A stretch of DNA of 64,000 nt, from the NCBI RefSeq assembly GCF_001432305.1, contig NZ_KQ483358.1, forward strand, positions 2,355,822 through 2,419,821. The letters run 5' to 3'. The notes below the pieces were generated by a model. The model saw nothing but the letters and a program-made list of their open reading frames with translations, ran no database searches and had not been told where the DNA came from. This document shows, piece by piece, positions 1-13,400 of this stretch (the stretch's first letter is position 1; every line of letters starts with the position of its first letter). Position numbers and translations under genes: made by a program. Source of the DNA: Curvibacter sp. PAE-UM. Lineage in GTDB: Bacteria; Pseudomonadota; Gammaproteobacteria; Burkholderiales; Burkholderiaceae_C.

Positions 1-647
1 TCGGCTCCTGGGCCGTGGAAGCCCTGGCGCGCAGTGGTGTGGGGCACCTGACCCTGATCGATCTCGATCACGTGGCCGAATCCAATATCAACCGCCAGAT
101 CCACGCCCTGGAAACCACGCTGGGCCAGGCCAAGGTGCTGGCCATGCGCGATCGCATCGCCCAGATCAATCCGGCGTGCCAGGTGCAATGCATCGAGGAG
201 TTCGTGGAGCCGGGCAACTGGCCAGCCATCCTGCCTGCAGGTGTGGATGCCGTCATCGATGCCTGCGACCAGGTGCGCGCCAAGACCGCCATGGCGGCCT
301 GGGCCCTCAAGAACAGGCTCGTTTTCATCACGGTGGGTGCTGCCGGCGGCAAGCGCCGGGCGCACGAGGTGGACATCGAGGACCTGGGCCGTGTCACGCA
401 TGATCCGCTGCTGGCACAGTTGCGCTACCGCCTGCGCAAGGAGCATGGTGCCGCCCGTGAGGGGCGCAAGATCGGTGTGGCCTGCGTGTTCAGCCGCGAG
501 GCCGTCAGCGGCCCCGATACCTCCTGTGCCGTCGAGGGCGACGGCACGCTCAACTGCAGCGGCTACGGCTCGCTGGTGGCCGTCACTGCGACCTTCGGAC
601 AGTGCGCCGCCGGCTGGGTGCTGGACGAAATCGTGAAGCGCGCTTGA
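1..647 (+). CDS. tcdA: tRNA threonylcarbamoyladenosine dehydratase TcdA (5' end missing)
   Basis: This is an E1/ThiF-fold enzyme that uses ATP to cyclise t6A37 of tRNAs to ct6A. The reading frame is already open at the window edge: residues GSWAVEALARSGVG form the end of the glycine-rich nucleotide-binding loop, so the true start lies upstream. Downstream are the family's acidic loop (LIDLDHV), the SNINRQ motif and a DACD segment, and a C-terminal region ending KRA. About 214 codons are visible, so some 50 N-terminal residues are probably missing. ThiF, MoeB and HesA share the fold, but SNINRQ followed by IHAL is typical of TcdA (CsdL). The stop codon overlaps the promoter of the following tRNA genes. 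Confidence 0.85.
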   Translation, partial: GSWAVEALARSGVGHLTLIDLDHVAESNINRQIHALETTLGQAKVLAMRDRIAQINPACQVQCIEEFVEPGNWPAILPAGVDAVIDACDQVRAKTAMAAWALKNRLVFITVGAAGGKRRAHEVDIEDLGRVTHDPLLAQLRYRLRKEHGAAREGRKIGVACVFSREAVSGPDTSCAVEGDGTLNCSGYGSLVAVTATFGQCAAGWVLDEIVKRA

Positions 648-673
648 AGATCGCAGAAAAATGACGCTATAAT
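644..673 (+). promoter_or_regulatory. Promoter of the tRNA-Lys/tRNA-Asn unit
   Basis: A -35 TTGAAG at 644-649 and a perfect -10 TATAAT at 668-673 are separated by 18 bp. The predicted start is about 32 nt before tRNA-Lys. The -35 overlaps the tcdA stop codon. This is a sigma-70 type match read by eye. Confidence 0.7.
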
Positions 674-712
674 TGAAGGCTTGTCGGGGTTAGCGTAAGC
701 GTCCCGCTGTGG

Positions 713-788
713 GGGACGTTAGCTCAGTTGGTAGAGCAGCGGACTTTTAATCCGTTGGTCGCAGGTTCGAATCCCGCACGTCCTACCA
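713..788 (+). tRNA. tRNA-Lys (anticodon UUU)
   Basis: A full 76-nt cloverleaf can be drawn: 7-bp acceptor GGGACGT/ACGTCCT, D arm GCTC..GAGC, anticodon loop CTTTTAA with anticodon TTT at 746-748, T arm GCAGG-TTCGAAT-CCCGC, discriminator A and encoded CCA at 786-788. It is followed 24 nt later by tRNA-Asn in what looks like one transcript. Confidence 0.97.
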
Positions 789-812
789 AGTACAATTTGT
801 TGAACCGAATAT

Positions 813-888
813 TCCTCGATAGCTCAGTCGGTAGAGCGCCGGACTGTTAATCCGTAGGTCCCTGGTTCGAGCCCAGGTCGAGGAGCCA
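813..888 (+). tRNA. tRNA-Asn (anticodon GUU)
   Basis: A 76-nt cloverleaf: acceptor TCCTCGA/TCGAGGA, D arm GCTC..GAGC, anticodon loop CTGTTAA with anticodon GTT at 846-848, T loop TTCGAGC, discriminator G and encoded CCA at 886-888. It is co-transcribed with the preceding tRNA-Lys and followed 4 nt later by a strong terminator hairpin. Confidence 0.97.
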
Positions 889-892
889 GATC

Positions 893-925
893 AAAAAGGC
901 CTTGCAGCAATGCAAGGCCTTTTTT
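893..925 (+). terminator. Rho-independent terminator of the tRNA-Lys/tRNA-Asn unit
   Basis: A stem of 14 bp (AAAAAGGCCTTGCA at 893-906) closes on a GCAA loop and its exact complement, ending in six T at 920-925. It begins 5 nt after the tRNA-Asn CCA end. Confidence 0.9.
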
Positions 926-950
926 GTTGTTGCGCGGTGTTTTGAGGCAC

Positions 951-989
951 AAAGAAAAAGGGATCTGATCTTGCGATCAGATCCCTTTT
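951..989 (-). terminator. Rho-independent terminator of tRNA-Lys(CUU), minus strand
   Basis: A perfect 15-bp stem, 956-970 against 975-989 with a TTGC loop, contains GATCTGATC/GATCAGATC. On the minus strand it lies 4 nt after the tRNA-Lys(CUU) CCA end and is followed by a T-rich tract (complement of 951-959). The plus-strand side also ends in TTTT, so it may act both ways between the convergent tRNA units. Confidence 0.85.
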
Positions 990-993
990 GATC

Positions 994-1069
994 TGGTGGG
1001 TCCTGAGTGACTCGAACACTCGACCTACGGATTAAGAGTCCGCTGCTCTACCAACTGAGCTAAGAACCC
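994..1069 (-). tRNA. tRNA-Lys (anticodon CUU)
   Basis: Read on the minus strand this is a 76-nt cloverleaf: acceptor GGGTTCT/AGGACCC with one T-G pair, anticodon loop CTCTTAA (anticodon CTT), T loop TTCGAGT, discriminator A and encoded CCA (complement of 994-996). It reads AAG codons and complements the UUU isoacceptor at 713-788, from which it differs little over the D and anticodon arms. It is convergent to the other two tRNA genes. Confidence 0.96.
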
Positions 1070-1164
1070 AGACCTCAATTATTGCATAAAAATCAGTCCC
1101 GTCCAGGCGGCGCAGGGGACAAAATGCGTTTTTCCATCGTCGGCATCATGCAGGAGAAATGACC

Positions 1165-1365
1165 ATGTCCCAAGCAATCATCATCACCCTGGCAGTGCTC
1201 ATGCTGGCGGGCTGTGGCGCCGAGACGGCGACCACGGCTGCTACCGTGGGGGCGGCCAAGAAGCAGGAGATCGAGCAGGGCCAGAAGACCATGCAGCAGG
1301 TGCAGCAGAAGGTTGGCGAGTCCATGCAGCAGATGCAGCAAAGCCCGCAGCGCGCGGCTGACTAG
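1165..1365 (+). CDS. Small lipoprotein of unknown function
   Basis: A 66-residue protein begins MSQAIIITLAVLMLAGC, a lipoprotein signal whose lipobox LAGC places the lipidated Cys at residue 17. The mature part is a short Ala-rich stretch and then a Gln/Met-rich amphipathic helix (repeats such as QQVQQ and MQQMQQ). The ATG at 1165 is preferred over the in-frame ATG at 1159, because the AGGAGA Shine-Dalgarno at 1152-1157 is 7 nt from the former and touches the latter. It resembles the small Gln-rich lipoproteins of Proteobacteria in general shape only. It converges on the ABC-F gene. Confidence 0.65.
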   Translation: MSQAIIITLAVLMLAGCGAETATTAATVGAAKKQEIEQGQKTMQQVQQKVGESMQQMQQSPQRAAD

Positions 1366-1403
1366 GGCCTGTTCCCACTCATTCCTCAAGTGTGCGGCTG
1401 ACC

Positions 1404-3361
1404 CTAATCGTCCAGGCTGCTGCTGAGTTCCAGCCAGCGCGCTTCGAGCTGGTCCAGTTCGTCCTGCAGGGCTCCCAGCCGCTTGCCGAGTTCATTGATC
1501 TCATCCATGCCGGGCTGACCGGAGAGGCGCTCTTCGAGAACGGCTTTCTGCTGCGCCAGTTCGGCCATGCGGGCCTCGCACAGTTCGAATTCCTTGCGCA
1601 ACTGACGGGTCCGGTTGTCTTCGCGCCGCGGGCGAGCCGGCTCGGTTGCCGCCACGGTGGGCGGGGGCGGTGGGGCGCTTGCCGTTGCGGAGGCGGCGGC
1701 ATTGGCTTCCTTGAGGGCTTCGCGCTGGCGCTTGGCTTCGTCCAGCAGATAGCGCTGGTAGTCGTCGAGGTCGCCGTCGAAGGGGTTGATGCCGCCGCGT
1801 GAGACCAGCCAGAATTCGTCGCACACCGCACGCAGCAGGGCGCGGTCGTGGCTGACCAGCATCACCGTGCCCTCGAATTCGTTCAGCGCCATGCCCAGCG
1901 CCTCGCGCGTGGCCAGATCCAGGTGGTTGGTGGGCTCGTCCAGCAGCAGCAGGTTGGGGCGCTGCCAGACCAGCATGCACAGCACCAGGCGGGCCTTCTC
2001 GCCGCCGCTCATGGTGCCCACGGTCTGCTTGACCTGGTCGCCCGTGAAATTGAAGCCGCCCAGGAAACTGCGCAGGTCCTGCTCGCGGGTGGCCTGGCCG
2101 CTGAGCGCACCGCGTGCCGTGGTGTCCTTGACCAGCCAGATCATGTGTTCCAGCGGTGTGTCCTGCGGTCGCAGCACATCGAGTTCCTGCTGGGCAAAGT
2201 AGCCGATGGACAGGCCCTTGCCCTCGATGATCTCGCCGGCCAGGGGGGCCAGGTCGCGCGCGATGGTCTTGACCACGGTGGACTTGCCCTGGCCGTTGGC
2301 GCCCAGGATGCCGATGCGCTGTCCGGCCAGCACCGACTTGCTGACGTTCTTCACGATCACCGTGGGTGGCGTGCCGGCCGGCGCACCTTCGGGCGGCGGG
2401 TAGCCAAAGTCGATCCCCTGCATGGACAGCATGGGGTTGGGCAGGTTGGCTGGTTCCTTGAACTCGAAGGTGAACTCGGCCTCGGCCAGCAGCGGGCCGA
2501 TCTTCTCCATCCGGTCCAGGGCCTTGACCCGGCTCTGGGCCTGTTTGGCCTTGCTGGCCTGGGCCTTGAAGCGATCGATGAACTTCTTCAGGTGGGCGAT
2601 CTTCTCCTGCTGCTTGGCGTAGGACGCCTGCTGCAGTTCCATCTTCTCGGCCCGCATGTCCTCGAACTTGGTGTAGTTGCCGCCGTAGCGGTTGAGCTTG
2701 GCGGTTTCGATGTGCACGGTGACGTTGGTCACGGCATCGAGAAACTCGCGGTCGTGGCTGATGACCAGCATGGTGCCGGTGTAACGCTGCAGCCAGGCTT
2801 CCAGCCAGACCAGGGCGTCGAGGTCCAGGTGGTTGGTGGGTTCGTCCAGCAGCAGCAGGTCGCTGGGGCACATCAGCGCGCGTGCCAGCTGCAGGCGCAT
2901 GCGCCAGCCGCCGGAAAAACTGTTGACGGGTTTGTCGAGTTCCGTGGTCCGGAAGCCCAGGCCCAGGATCAGCGCCTGCGCGCGGGCCGAAGCATCGTGC
3001 GCGCCGGCATCGTGCAGTTCCATATAGGCGTGCCCCATGCGCTCGCCGTCGTCGGTGGCCTCGGCCGCGGCGACTTCGGCCTGGGCCGCAACCAGGCGTG
3101 TGTCACCCGCGATCACGAAATCGGTCGCGGACTCGCTCGTTTCAGGCATGTCCTGGGCCACCTGGGCCAGGCGCCACTGGGCCGGGATGTTGCAGTCGCC
3201 GCTGTCCTCGTGCAGGGTGCCGTTGAGCAGGGCGAACAGGGTGGACTTGCCGGCGCCGTTGCGTCCGACCAGGCCGACTTTCTCACCGGGATTGACGGTG
3301 ACGGAGGCAGCATCCAGCAACACCCTGGCGCCGCGGCGCAGGGTGACATTTTTCAGGGTGA

Positions 3362-3365
<4 letters not shown>
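1404..3365 (-). CDS. yheS: ABC-F family ATPase, YheS-like
   Basis: A soluble protein of 653 residues with two ABC domains and no membrane segments. Domain 1 has Walker A GRNGAGKST (about residue 35-43) and LLLLDEPTNHLDL. A charged coiled linker rich in Lys and Gln follows. Domain 2 has GANGQGKST, the signature MSGGEKARL and a second LLLLDEPTNHLDL. The C-terminal 80 residues are a Pro/Ala linker and a coiled coil. The opening MITLKNVTLRRGARVLLD fits YheS better than Uup or EttA. ABC-F proteins act on ribosomes at the E-site. The start ATG overlaps the prmB stop by 4 bp (3362-3365), indicating translational coupling. Confidence 0.85.
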
Positions 3366-6556
<3,191 letters not shown>

Positions 6557-6604
6557 GTCTGCTCTCCCTGTATCGTGTGTCGAAGTCGTCCGCAACCAGC
6601 GTGA

Positions 6605-7429
<825 letters not shown>

Positions 7430-7446
7430 GTGTATGACTCGGATTT

Positions 7447-8640
7447 TCAGTTTCTGGATTTGACAAATTGAATGATGCGTTCGGCCGCTTCCGCGCATTC
7501 GGCGGTTTCGGCCACCAGCGCCATGCGAACGCGCCCGGCGCCGGGGTTGAATCCGCGGGCCTCGCGCGCCAGATAGCTGCCGGGCAAAACAGTCACATTG
7601 TAAAGAGCGTAGAGATCGCGGGCGAAATCGGTGTCGCTGCCCTGTACGCCGGCCCATAGGTAGAAGGCCGCGTCGGGCAGGGCCACGTCCAGCACGGCGC
7701 TCAGCATGGGCGTGACCTGGGCAAACTTGGCGCGGTAGAGGTTGCGGTTCTCGATGACGTGCAACTCGTCGTTCCAGGCCGCGATGCTGGCGGCCTGCAC
7801 TACGTGGCTCATGGCGCTGCCGTGGTAGGTGCGGTAGAGCAGGAAGGCCTTCATGATGGCCGCATCGCCGGCCACGAAGCCGCTGCGCATGCCCGGCACG
7901 TTGCTGCGTTTGGAGAGGCTGGTCAGCGCGACCAGGTTCCTGAAGTCGCTGCGGCCCAGTTTCAAGGCCGCCTCCAGCCCGCCCAGCGGCGGCTCGTCGC
8001 GGAAGTAGATCTCGCTGTAGCACTCGTCGGAGGCGATGACGAAGCCGTAGCGGTCGCTCAAGTCGAACAGCTTCTTCCATTCCTCCAGCGGCATCACGGC
8101 GCCGGTCGGGTTGCCGGGCGAGCAGGTGAAGATCAGCTGGGTGCGGGCCCAGACCTCGGCGGGCACGCTGTCCCAGTCCACGGCGAAGTTGCGCGCCGGG
8201 TCGCTGGGCACGTAATACGGCTGGGCGCCCGCCAGCAGCGCGGCGCCTTCGTAGATTTGATAAAAGGGGTTCGGGCACAGGACCAGGGCGCCGGGCTGGC
8301 TGCCGTCGACCACGGTCTGCGTCAGCGCGAACAGCGCCTCGCGCGAGCCATTGACCGGCAGGATCTGGCCGGTCGGGTTGAGCGTGACGCCATAACGGCG
8401 CTGCAGCCAGCCCGCCATGGCGTCCCTGAGCGCCGGCTCGCCGGCCGTGGGAGGGGAGCCGGTCAGGCCGGTGTCCAGCGCGTCACTGAGGGCGCGCTTG
8501 ATGAAATCGGGCGTGGCGTGTTTGGGCTCACCGATGCCCAGGCTGATGGGACGATAGGCCGGGTTGGGGGTGATGCCGGCAAAAAGCTGCCGCAGCCGTT
8601 CGAAAGGATAGGGCTGCAGTCGTTGGAGCAGGGGGTTCAT
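7447..8640 (-). CDS. dapC: Succinyldiaminopimelate transaminase DapC
   Basis: This PLP-dependent class I/II aminotransferase of 397 residues converts N-succinyl-2-amino-6-ketopimelate to N-succinyl-LL-DAP. Features include the substrate/PLP region NGSREALFA, the NPTGAVMP loop, SDECYSEIY and the PLP lysine in [12 protein letters not shown]. Its position immediately upstream of dapD supports DapC over a generic aspartate aminotransferase. The start MNPLLQRLQ at 8640 sits 7 nt after a GATAAT box (8648-8653), so the mRNA may be leaderless. Confidence 0.93.
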   Translation of the reverse strand: MNPLLQRLQPYPFERLRQLFAGITPNPAYRPISLGIGEPKHATPDFIKRALSDALDTGLTGSPPTAGEPALRDAMAGWLQRRYGVTLNPTGQILPVNGSREALFALTQTVVDGSQPGALVLCPNPFYQIYEGAALLAGAQPYYVPSDPARNFAVDWDSVPAEVWARTQLIFTCSPGNPTGAVMPLEEWKKLFDLSDRYGFVIASDECYSEIYFRDEPPLGGLEAALKLGRSDFRNLVALTSLSKRSNVPGMRSGFVAGDAAIMKAFLLYRTYHGSAMSHVVQAASIAAWNDELHVIENRNLYRAKFAQVTPMLSAVLDVALPDAAFYLWAGVQGSDTDFARDLYALYNVTVLPGSYLAREARGFNPGAGRVRMALVAETAECAEAAERIIQFVKSRN

Positions 8641-8647
8641 GGGGGGA

Positions 8648-8653
8648 ATTATC
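8648..8653 (-). promoter_or_regulatory. Candidate -10 box of dapC
   Basis: GATAAT on the minus strand lies 7 nt before the dapC ATG. If it is the -10, transcription would begin at or next to the start codon. No convincing -35 is visible. Confidence 0.35.
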
Positions 8654-8703
8654 CCGGAACTCCCCGGCGCGGCAGAGGCGGGGGGCGGCAACCCCCCCAG
8701 TGG

Positions 8704-9462
8704 TCAGCGCGACCGCCGCTTGGCAGCGCCCAGCAGCTTCTGCGTCAGCAGGTCGATGGACAGCACCAGGGCGATGCCGATGGACATGACCATCACGACC
8801 TCGGGCAGGTCGGTCGAATTGATGACACCAAAGCCGCGGGGAAGGGCCTGCCGGTCCGCGGTGGTGCAGACGAAATCGGCGGCGGCCATGCCGGCGTAGT
8901 GCATGGCACAGACGGCCACCGCCATGACGATGGCCGCCAGCAGGCGCAGCGCCAGGGGTTTGGTGTTGAAGGCCAGCCAGAGGGCCGCGGTAGCCGCCAC
9001 GACGGCGATCAGGAGGGAGGCGGCCACCAGCAGGAACGACCAGTTGATATAGCCGCCAAAGCGCATGCCGTACATGCCCAGGTAATGCATGACGGCGACA
9101 CCCAGTCCCAGAGAGGCGCCAGCCGTCAGCAGCCGGGTCTTGTTGGAGGGATCCCGGGCCACATACGTCAGGCCGAAACCGGTGGCCAGGCAGACCACCA
9201 CCAGCGAGATGATGGTTTCGGTCATGGAGTAACCCACGCGCAGGTCCATCTTCAGTGCGGCCATGCCGATGAAATGCATGGTCCAGACGCCGATGCCACC
9301 CAGCGCCAGCGTGGCGGCCATCAGGTCGAAATGGTTGATGCGGCCTTCGGGGCCGACGAGGCGGCGGGCAGCCGTCAGCGCGACAAAGGAACCGATGAAG
9401 GCGATGAGGAAAGAGAGCGCGACATAAGTGCCGTCGTAGCTCGAAACAACTTGTGGATTCAT
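8704..9462 (-). CDS. MHYT-domain integral membrane sensor
   Basis: A membrane protein of 252 residues with about seven hydrophobic helices and the MHYT signature three times: MHFIGM (residue 62), MHYLGM and MHYAGM. The MHYT domain is proposed to bind copper and to sense oxygen, CO or NO. In most proteins it is fused to GGDEF/EAL or kinase output, but no output domain is present here; the protein ends in a basic tail AAKRRSR. The start MNPQVVSS at 9462 has AAGG about 7 nt upstream. A PilZ protein lies upstream on the same strand, which could supply a c-di-GMP link; that is inference. Confidence 0.8.
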   Translation of the reverse strand: MNPQVVSSYDGTYVALSFLIAFIGSFVALTAARRLVGPEGRINHFDLMAATLALGGIGVWTMHFIGMAALKMDLRVGYSMTETIISLVVVCLATGFGLTYVARDPSNKTRLLTAGASLGLGVAVMHYLGMYGMRFGGYINWSFLLVAASLLIAVVAATAALWLAFNTKPLALRLLAAIVMAVAVCAMHYAGMAAADFVCTTADRQALPRGFGVINSTDLPEVVMVMSIGIALVLSIDLLTQKLLGAAKRRSR

Positions 9463-9576
9463 GGGGTACCTTGGATGCGAACCGGTCGAATCTAAGGGAT
9501 GGCAGGCACCGGGGAGTCCGGTCGCGCACATACACCCAAGAAAATGAAGGGCATCCCTTGCCCCGCCTGGGCTGAC

Positions 9577-10245
9577 TCAGCTTTGCGGGGTCTTGGTCAG
9601 GTAGTGCAGCACCAGCTTGTCCTGCTGGTTCAGGCCGTGGAAGGCCATGCCGGTGAAGTGGCACGTATCGTCTGCGGCCTTGTGGGCGTGGCAGACCGTG
9701 GCCTTGAGTGCGAGGGTGGTGGGCTCGCCTTCGACCACGGCGCCGATGCTGAGGTCCAGGGTCTTGCCCACGGCGGTGGTGGCTGTGGGCGTACTGATCA
9801 TGGCGCCCTGCATGCTGATGTCCAGCAACTGGCCGTCCAGCTTGAGTTCACCGAGCTGAACGGTGACGGGCCAGCTGGTCTTGGTACGCAGGGACTGGCG
9901 AACCTGGCGGGCATCGACCTGGGTGGGATAAGCCAGCAAGGCATACACGAAAGGTTTCTCGTAGGTCTGCAGCACCTTGCTGATGAAGGAAAACTCATGC
10001 TGGCCGGTAAAACCACGCACGATGCAGACATCGCCCTCGGTCAGGCCGGTGTCCTCGCCCTCCGGGCCTTGCGGGCCCACCATGACGCCCCGGTTCTCGA
10101 TGGCGCCGAAGAGCTGGCCCTCCTTCTTGCTGGCGCCTTCCACCAGCCGGCGCACCTGCAGCGCGAGGCCCGGGCGCAGGCCAAGCTCCTTGAGGGTGAT
10201 CTGCAGCACGTTGTTCTTCAGAGTCTCGCTGGCGGCCTGATTCAT
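9577..10245 (-). CDS. YcgR-like PilZ-domain protein
   Basis: A soluble protein of 222 residues. The N-terminal half (about 1-105) resembles the YcgR-N/PilZN beta-barrel. The C-terminal half is a PilZ domain with the c-di-GMP-binding RxxxR (R116-QSL-R120) and DxSxxG (D142-I-S-M-Q-G147). YcgR proteins bind c-di-GMP and slow flagellar motors, but the N-terminal domain here is divergent, so the target is not certain. No flagellar genes are in the window; two chemoreceptors are. Confidence 0.75.
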   Translation of the reverse strand: MNQAASETLKNNVLQITLKELGLRPGLALQVRRLVEGASKKEGQLFGAIENRGVMVGPQGPEGEDTGLTEGDVCIVRGFTGQHEFSFISKVLQTYEKPFVYALLAYPTQVDARQVRQSLRTKTSWPVTVQLGELKLDGQLLDISMQGAMISTPTATTAVGKTLDLSIGAVVEGEPTTLALKATVCHAHKAADDTCHFTGMAFHGLNQQDKLVLHYLTKTPQS

Positions 10246-10413
10246 GATGGAGGCATTTCTATGGGGAGCAGGTCAAATGGCGTGAATCTACACGGTCCGC
10301 CATGTGGCCGCCATGACGCAGTACATGGCAATGTGTACAAATGCAACCGAGTCGGGTTTTCCCGTAGCACATATCCCGCATGGAGCGCACGATTTTCGTG
10401 CGGGCCGGGACGG

Positions 10414-10419
10414 TATGAT
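10414..10419 (+). promoter_or_regulatory. Candidate -10 box for smc-zipA-ligA
   Basis: TATGAT lies 34 nt before the smc GTG start, in the 208-bp gap between the divergent PilZ gene and smc. No clear -35 at 16-18 bp. The rest of the gap shows nothing recognisable. Confidence 0.35.
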
Positions 10420-10453
10420 TTCAGGCTGTTCCCGCCATCAGACTGTTCTCACC

Positions 10454-13400
10454 GTGCGTCTCACCTCCATCAAGCTTTCCGGGTTCAAGTCCTTTGCCGA
10501 GCCGACCAACTTCTTGCTGCCCGGGCAGCTGGTCGGCGTGGTCGGCCCCAATGGCTGCGGCAAGTCCAACATCATGGACGCCGTGCGCTGGGTGCTGGGC
10601 GAGAGCCGCGCCAGCGAGTTGCGCGGCGAGTCCATGCAGGACGTGATCTTCAACGGCACCACCACCCGCAAGCCGGCCAGCCGCTCCAGCGTGGAGCTGG
10701 TGTTCGACAACGCCGACCACCGCGCCGGCGGCCAGTGGAGCCAGTACGCCGAGATCGCCGTCAAGCGCGTGCTCACGCGCGACGGCACCAGCAGCTATTA
10801 CATCAACAACCAGCCGGTGCGCCGGCGTGACGTGCAGGACGTGTTCCTGGGCACGGGCCTGGGGCCGCGGGCCTACGCCATCATCGGCCAGGGCACCATC
10901 AGCCGTATCATCGAATCCAAGCCTGAGGAACTGCGCCTGTTCCTCGAAGAGGCCGCGGGGGTCTCCAAGTACAAGGAACGCCGCCGCGAGACCGAGAACC
11001 GACTCTCGGACACGCGCGAGAACCTGACCCGGGTCGAGGACATCCTGCGCGAACTCAACGCCAATCTGGAAAAGCTCGAACGCCAGGCCGAAGTCGCGCA
11101 GAAGTACAACACCCTGCAGGCCGACGCCACGCTCAAACAGCAGCAGCTCTGGTACCTGCGGCGCTCCGAGGCCGAGGCCGACCAGACGAAGATCAAGCAG
11201 GAGGGCGAGAAGGCCGTCATTGAGCTTGAGTCCCGCGTGGCCGATTTGCGCCACATCGAGGCCGATCTCGAAACCATCCGCCAGGCGCATTACGCCGCCG
11301 GCGACCAGGTCAACCAGGCCCAGGGCCTGCTGTACGAGGCCAGCACCGAGGTGGGGCGGCTGGAGGCCGAGATCCGCTTCGTGGTCGAGGGTCGCCAGCG
11401 TGTCGAGGAGCGCCTGGTCACCCTGAAGGAGCAGACCGCCCAGTGGGCCACGCGCAAGCAGGACGCCCAGGCCGAGATCGAAAGCCTGGCCGAGCTGGCC
11501 CTGGTGGGCGAAGAGAAGACCACCGAACTGGCCGCCCAGCTGGAAGACCAGGCCCAGGCCCTGCCCGATATGGAAGAGGCCCTGCGCCAGGCCCAGAGCC
11601 GTGCCAACGAGCAGCGCGGCAGCGTGACCCAGGTGCAGCAGCAGATCCAGGTGCTGGCCGCCGAGCAGCGCAGCATCGAGGAGCAGTCGCGCCAGCTGAA
11701 CCAGCGCCGCGAGCGCCTGGACACCGACCGCAAGGCCCTGGCCGCCCCCGACGAGGCACGCTTGCAGAGCCTGCAGGCCCAGCTGGCCCAGGCCAGCGAA
11801 GCCGCCGCCGTGGCCGATGCGCGCCTGCACGAATTGCAGGACAGCGTGCCGCAGCTCGACGAGGCGCGCCGCACGCAGCAGGACACGGTCAACACCGAAT
11901 CGGCCCGCCAGGCTGACCTGTCGGCGCGTTTGGAAGCGCTCAAGGCCTTGCAGGAGAAGGTCAAGACCGACGGCAAGCTGCAGCCCTGGCTGGCCAAACA
12001 TGGCCTGGCCGACCTGCAGGCCCTGTGGACCAAATTGCACATCGAGCAGGGCTGGGAGAGCGCCCTGGAAGCCGCGCTGCGCGAGCGCATGGGCGCGCTG
12101 GAGGTCAGCCGCATCGACATGGTCAAGGCCTTCGGGCAGGACGCCCCGCCGGCCAAGCTGGCCTTCTACAGCGCGCCGTCCGCCGGTGCGCCCGAGAAGG
12201 CCGGCGGCCTGCCGCGCCTGGCCGACCTGCTGCGTGTGAACGATGCCGGCCTCAAGGCCGTGCTGGTGGACTGGCTGCAGGGCTGCTACGTGGCGCAGAG
12301 CTTCGAGGACGCCCTGGCGCAGCGGGCCCAGTTGCAGCCGGGCGAGACGCTTTACGTGAAGAGCGGCCACGCCGTCACCGCGCACAGCGTGAGCTTCTAC
12401 GCCCAGGATTCCGAACAGGCCGGCCTGCTGGCCCGCGCCCAGGAAATCGAGAACCTGGAAAAGCAGTTGCGCGCCCAGTCCCTCATCAACGAAGAGGCCC
12501 GCAGCGCCCTGGTGCGCGCCGAGGCCGCTTACGCCGACGCTTCGCAGCGCCTGGTCACCGCCCGCCGCGAGGCCAGCGAGACCCAGAGCCGCGCCCACGA
12601 GCTGCAGGTCGAGACCCTGCGCCTGACGCAGCTGGCCGAACAGACCCGCGCCCGCAGCGAGCAGATCGCCGGTGACCTGGCCGAGGTCGACGCCCTGCTG
12701 GAAGAACTGCAGGAGCGTCGTGTGGCCGCTGAAGGCCGCTTCGAGGAACTCGACATGCAACTGGCCGACAGCCAGGAGCGCCATGCCCAGTTGGATGAGC
12801 GAGTGCTGGAGGCCGAGCGCAAGCTCAACGCCTGCCGCGAACAGCAGCGCAGCCTGGAGCGCCAGGCCCAGGAGGCCACCTTCTCCCTGCGCACGCTGGA
12901 CGCACGCAAGGCTGAACTGGCGCGCGCCATCGACACCGCCGAGCAGCAGGCGGCCACCATCACGGCCGACGAGCAGCGCGCCCGCGACGAACTGACCCGC
13001 CTGACCGACGCCGCCGCCCAGGCTGGCCTGCAGAACGCACTGGCGCTCAAGCACGAACGCGAGCAGGCCCTGGGCGCCAAACGCAGCGAATACGACGACC
13101 TGACCGCCAAGCTGCGCGCCAGTGACGAACGCCGTATCAAGCTCGAGCGCGAGCTCGACCCGATGCGCCAGCGCATCCAGGACATGCAGCTCAAGGAACA
13201 GGCCGCGCGCCTGGGTTTTGAGCAGTACGCCCAGCTGCTGGCCGAGGCCCAGGCCGACCTGGAGGCCGTCGCCAAATCCATTGCAGACGGCAATGTGCGC
13301 CTGACCGGCCTGCAGGGTGAGATCGATCGCCTGAACCGCGAGATTGCGGCCCTGGGGGCGGTCAACCTGGCGGCCCTGGAAGAGCTGGCCAGCGCGAGCG

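Noticed and set aside
7430-8278. N-terminal extension of dapD of about 280 codons
   Set aside because: It reads dapC in a wrong frame; dapD starting at 7429 has exactly the family length.
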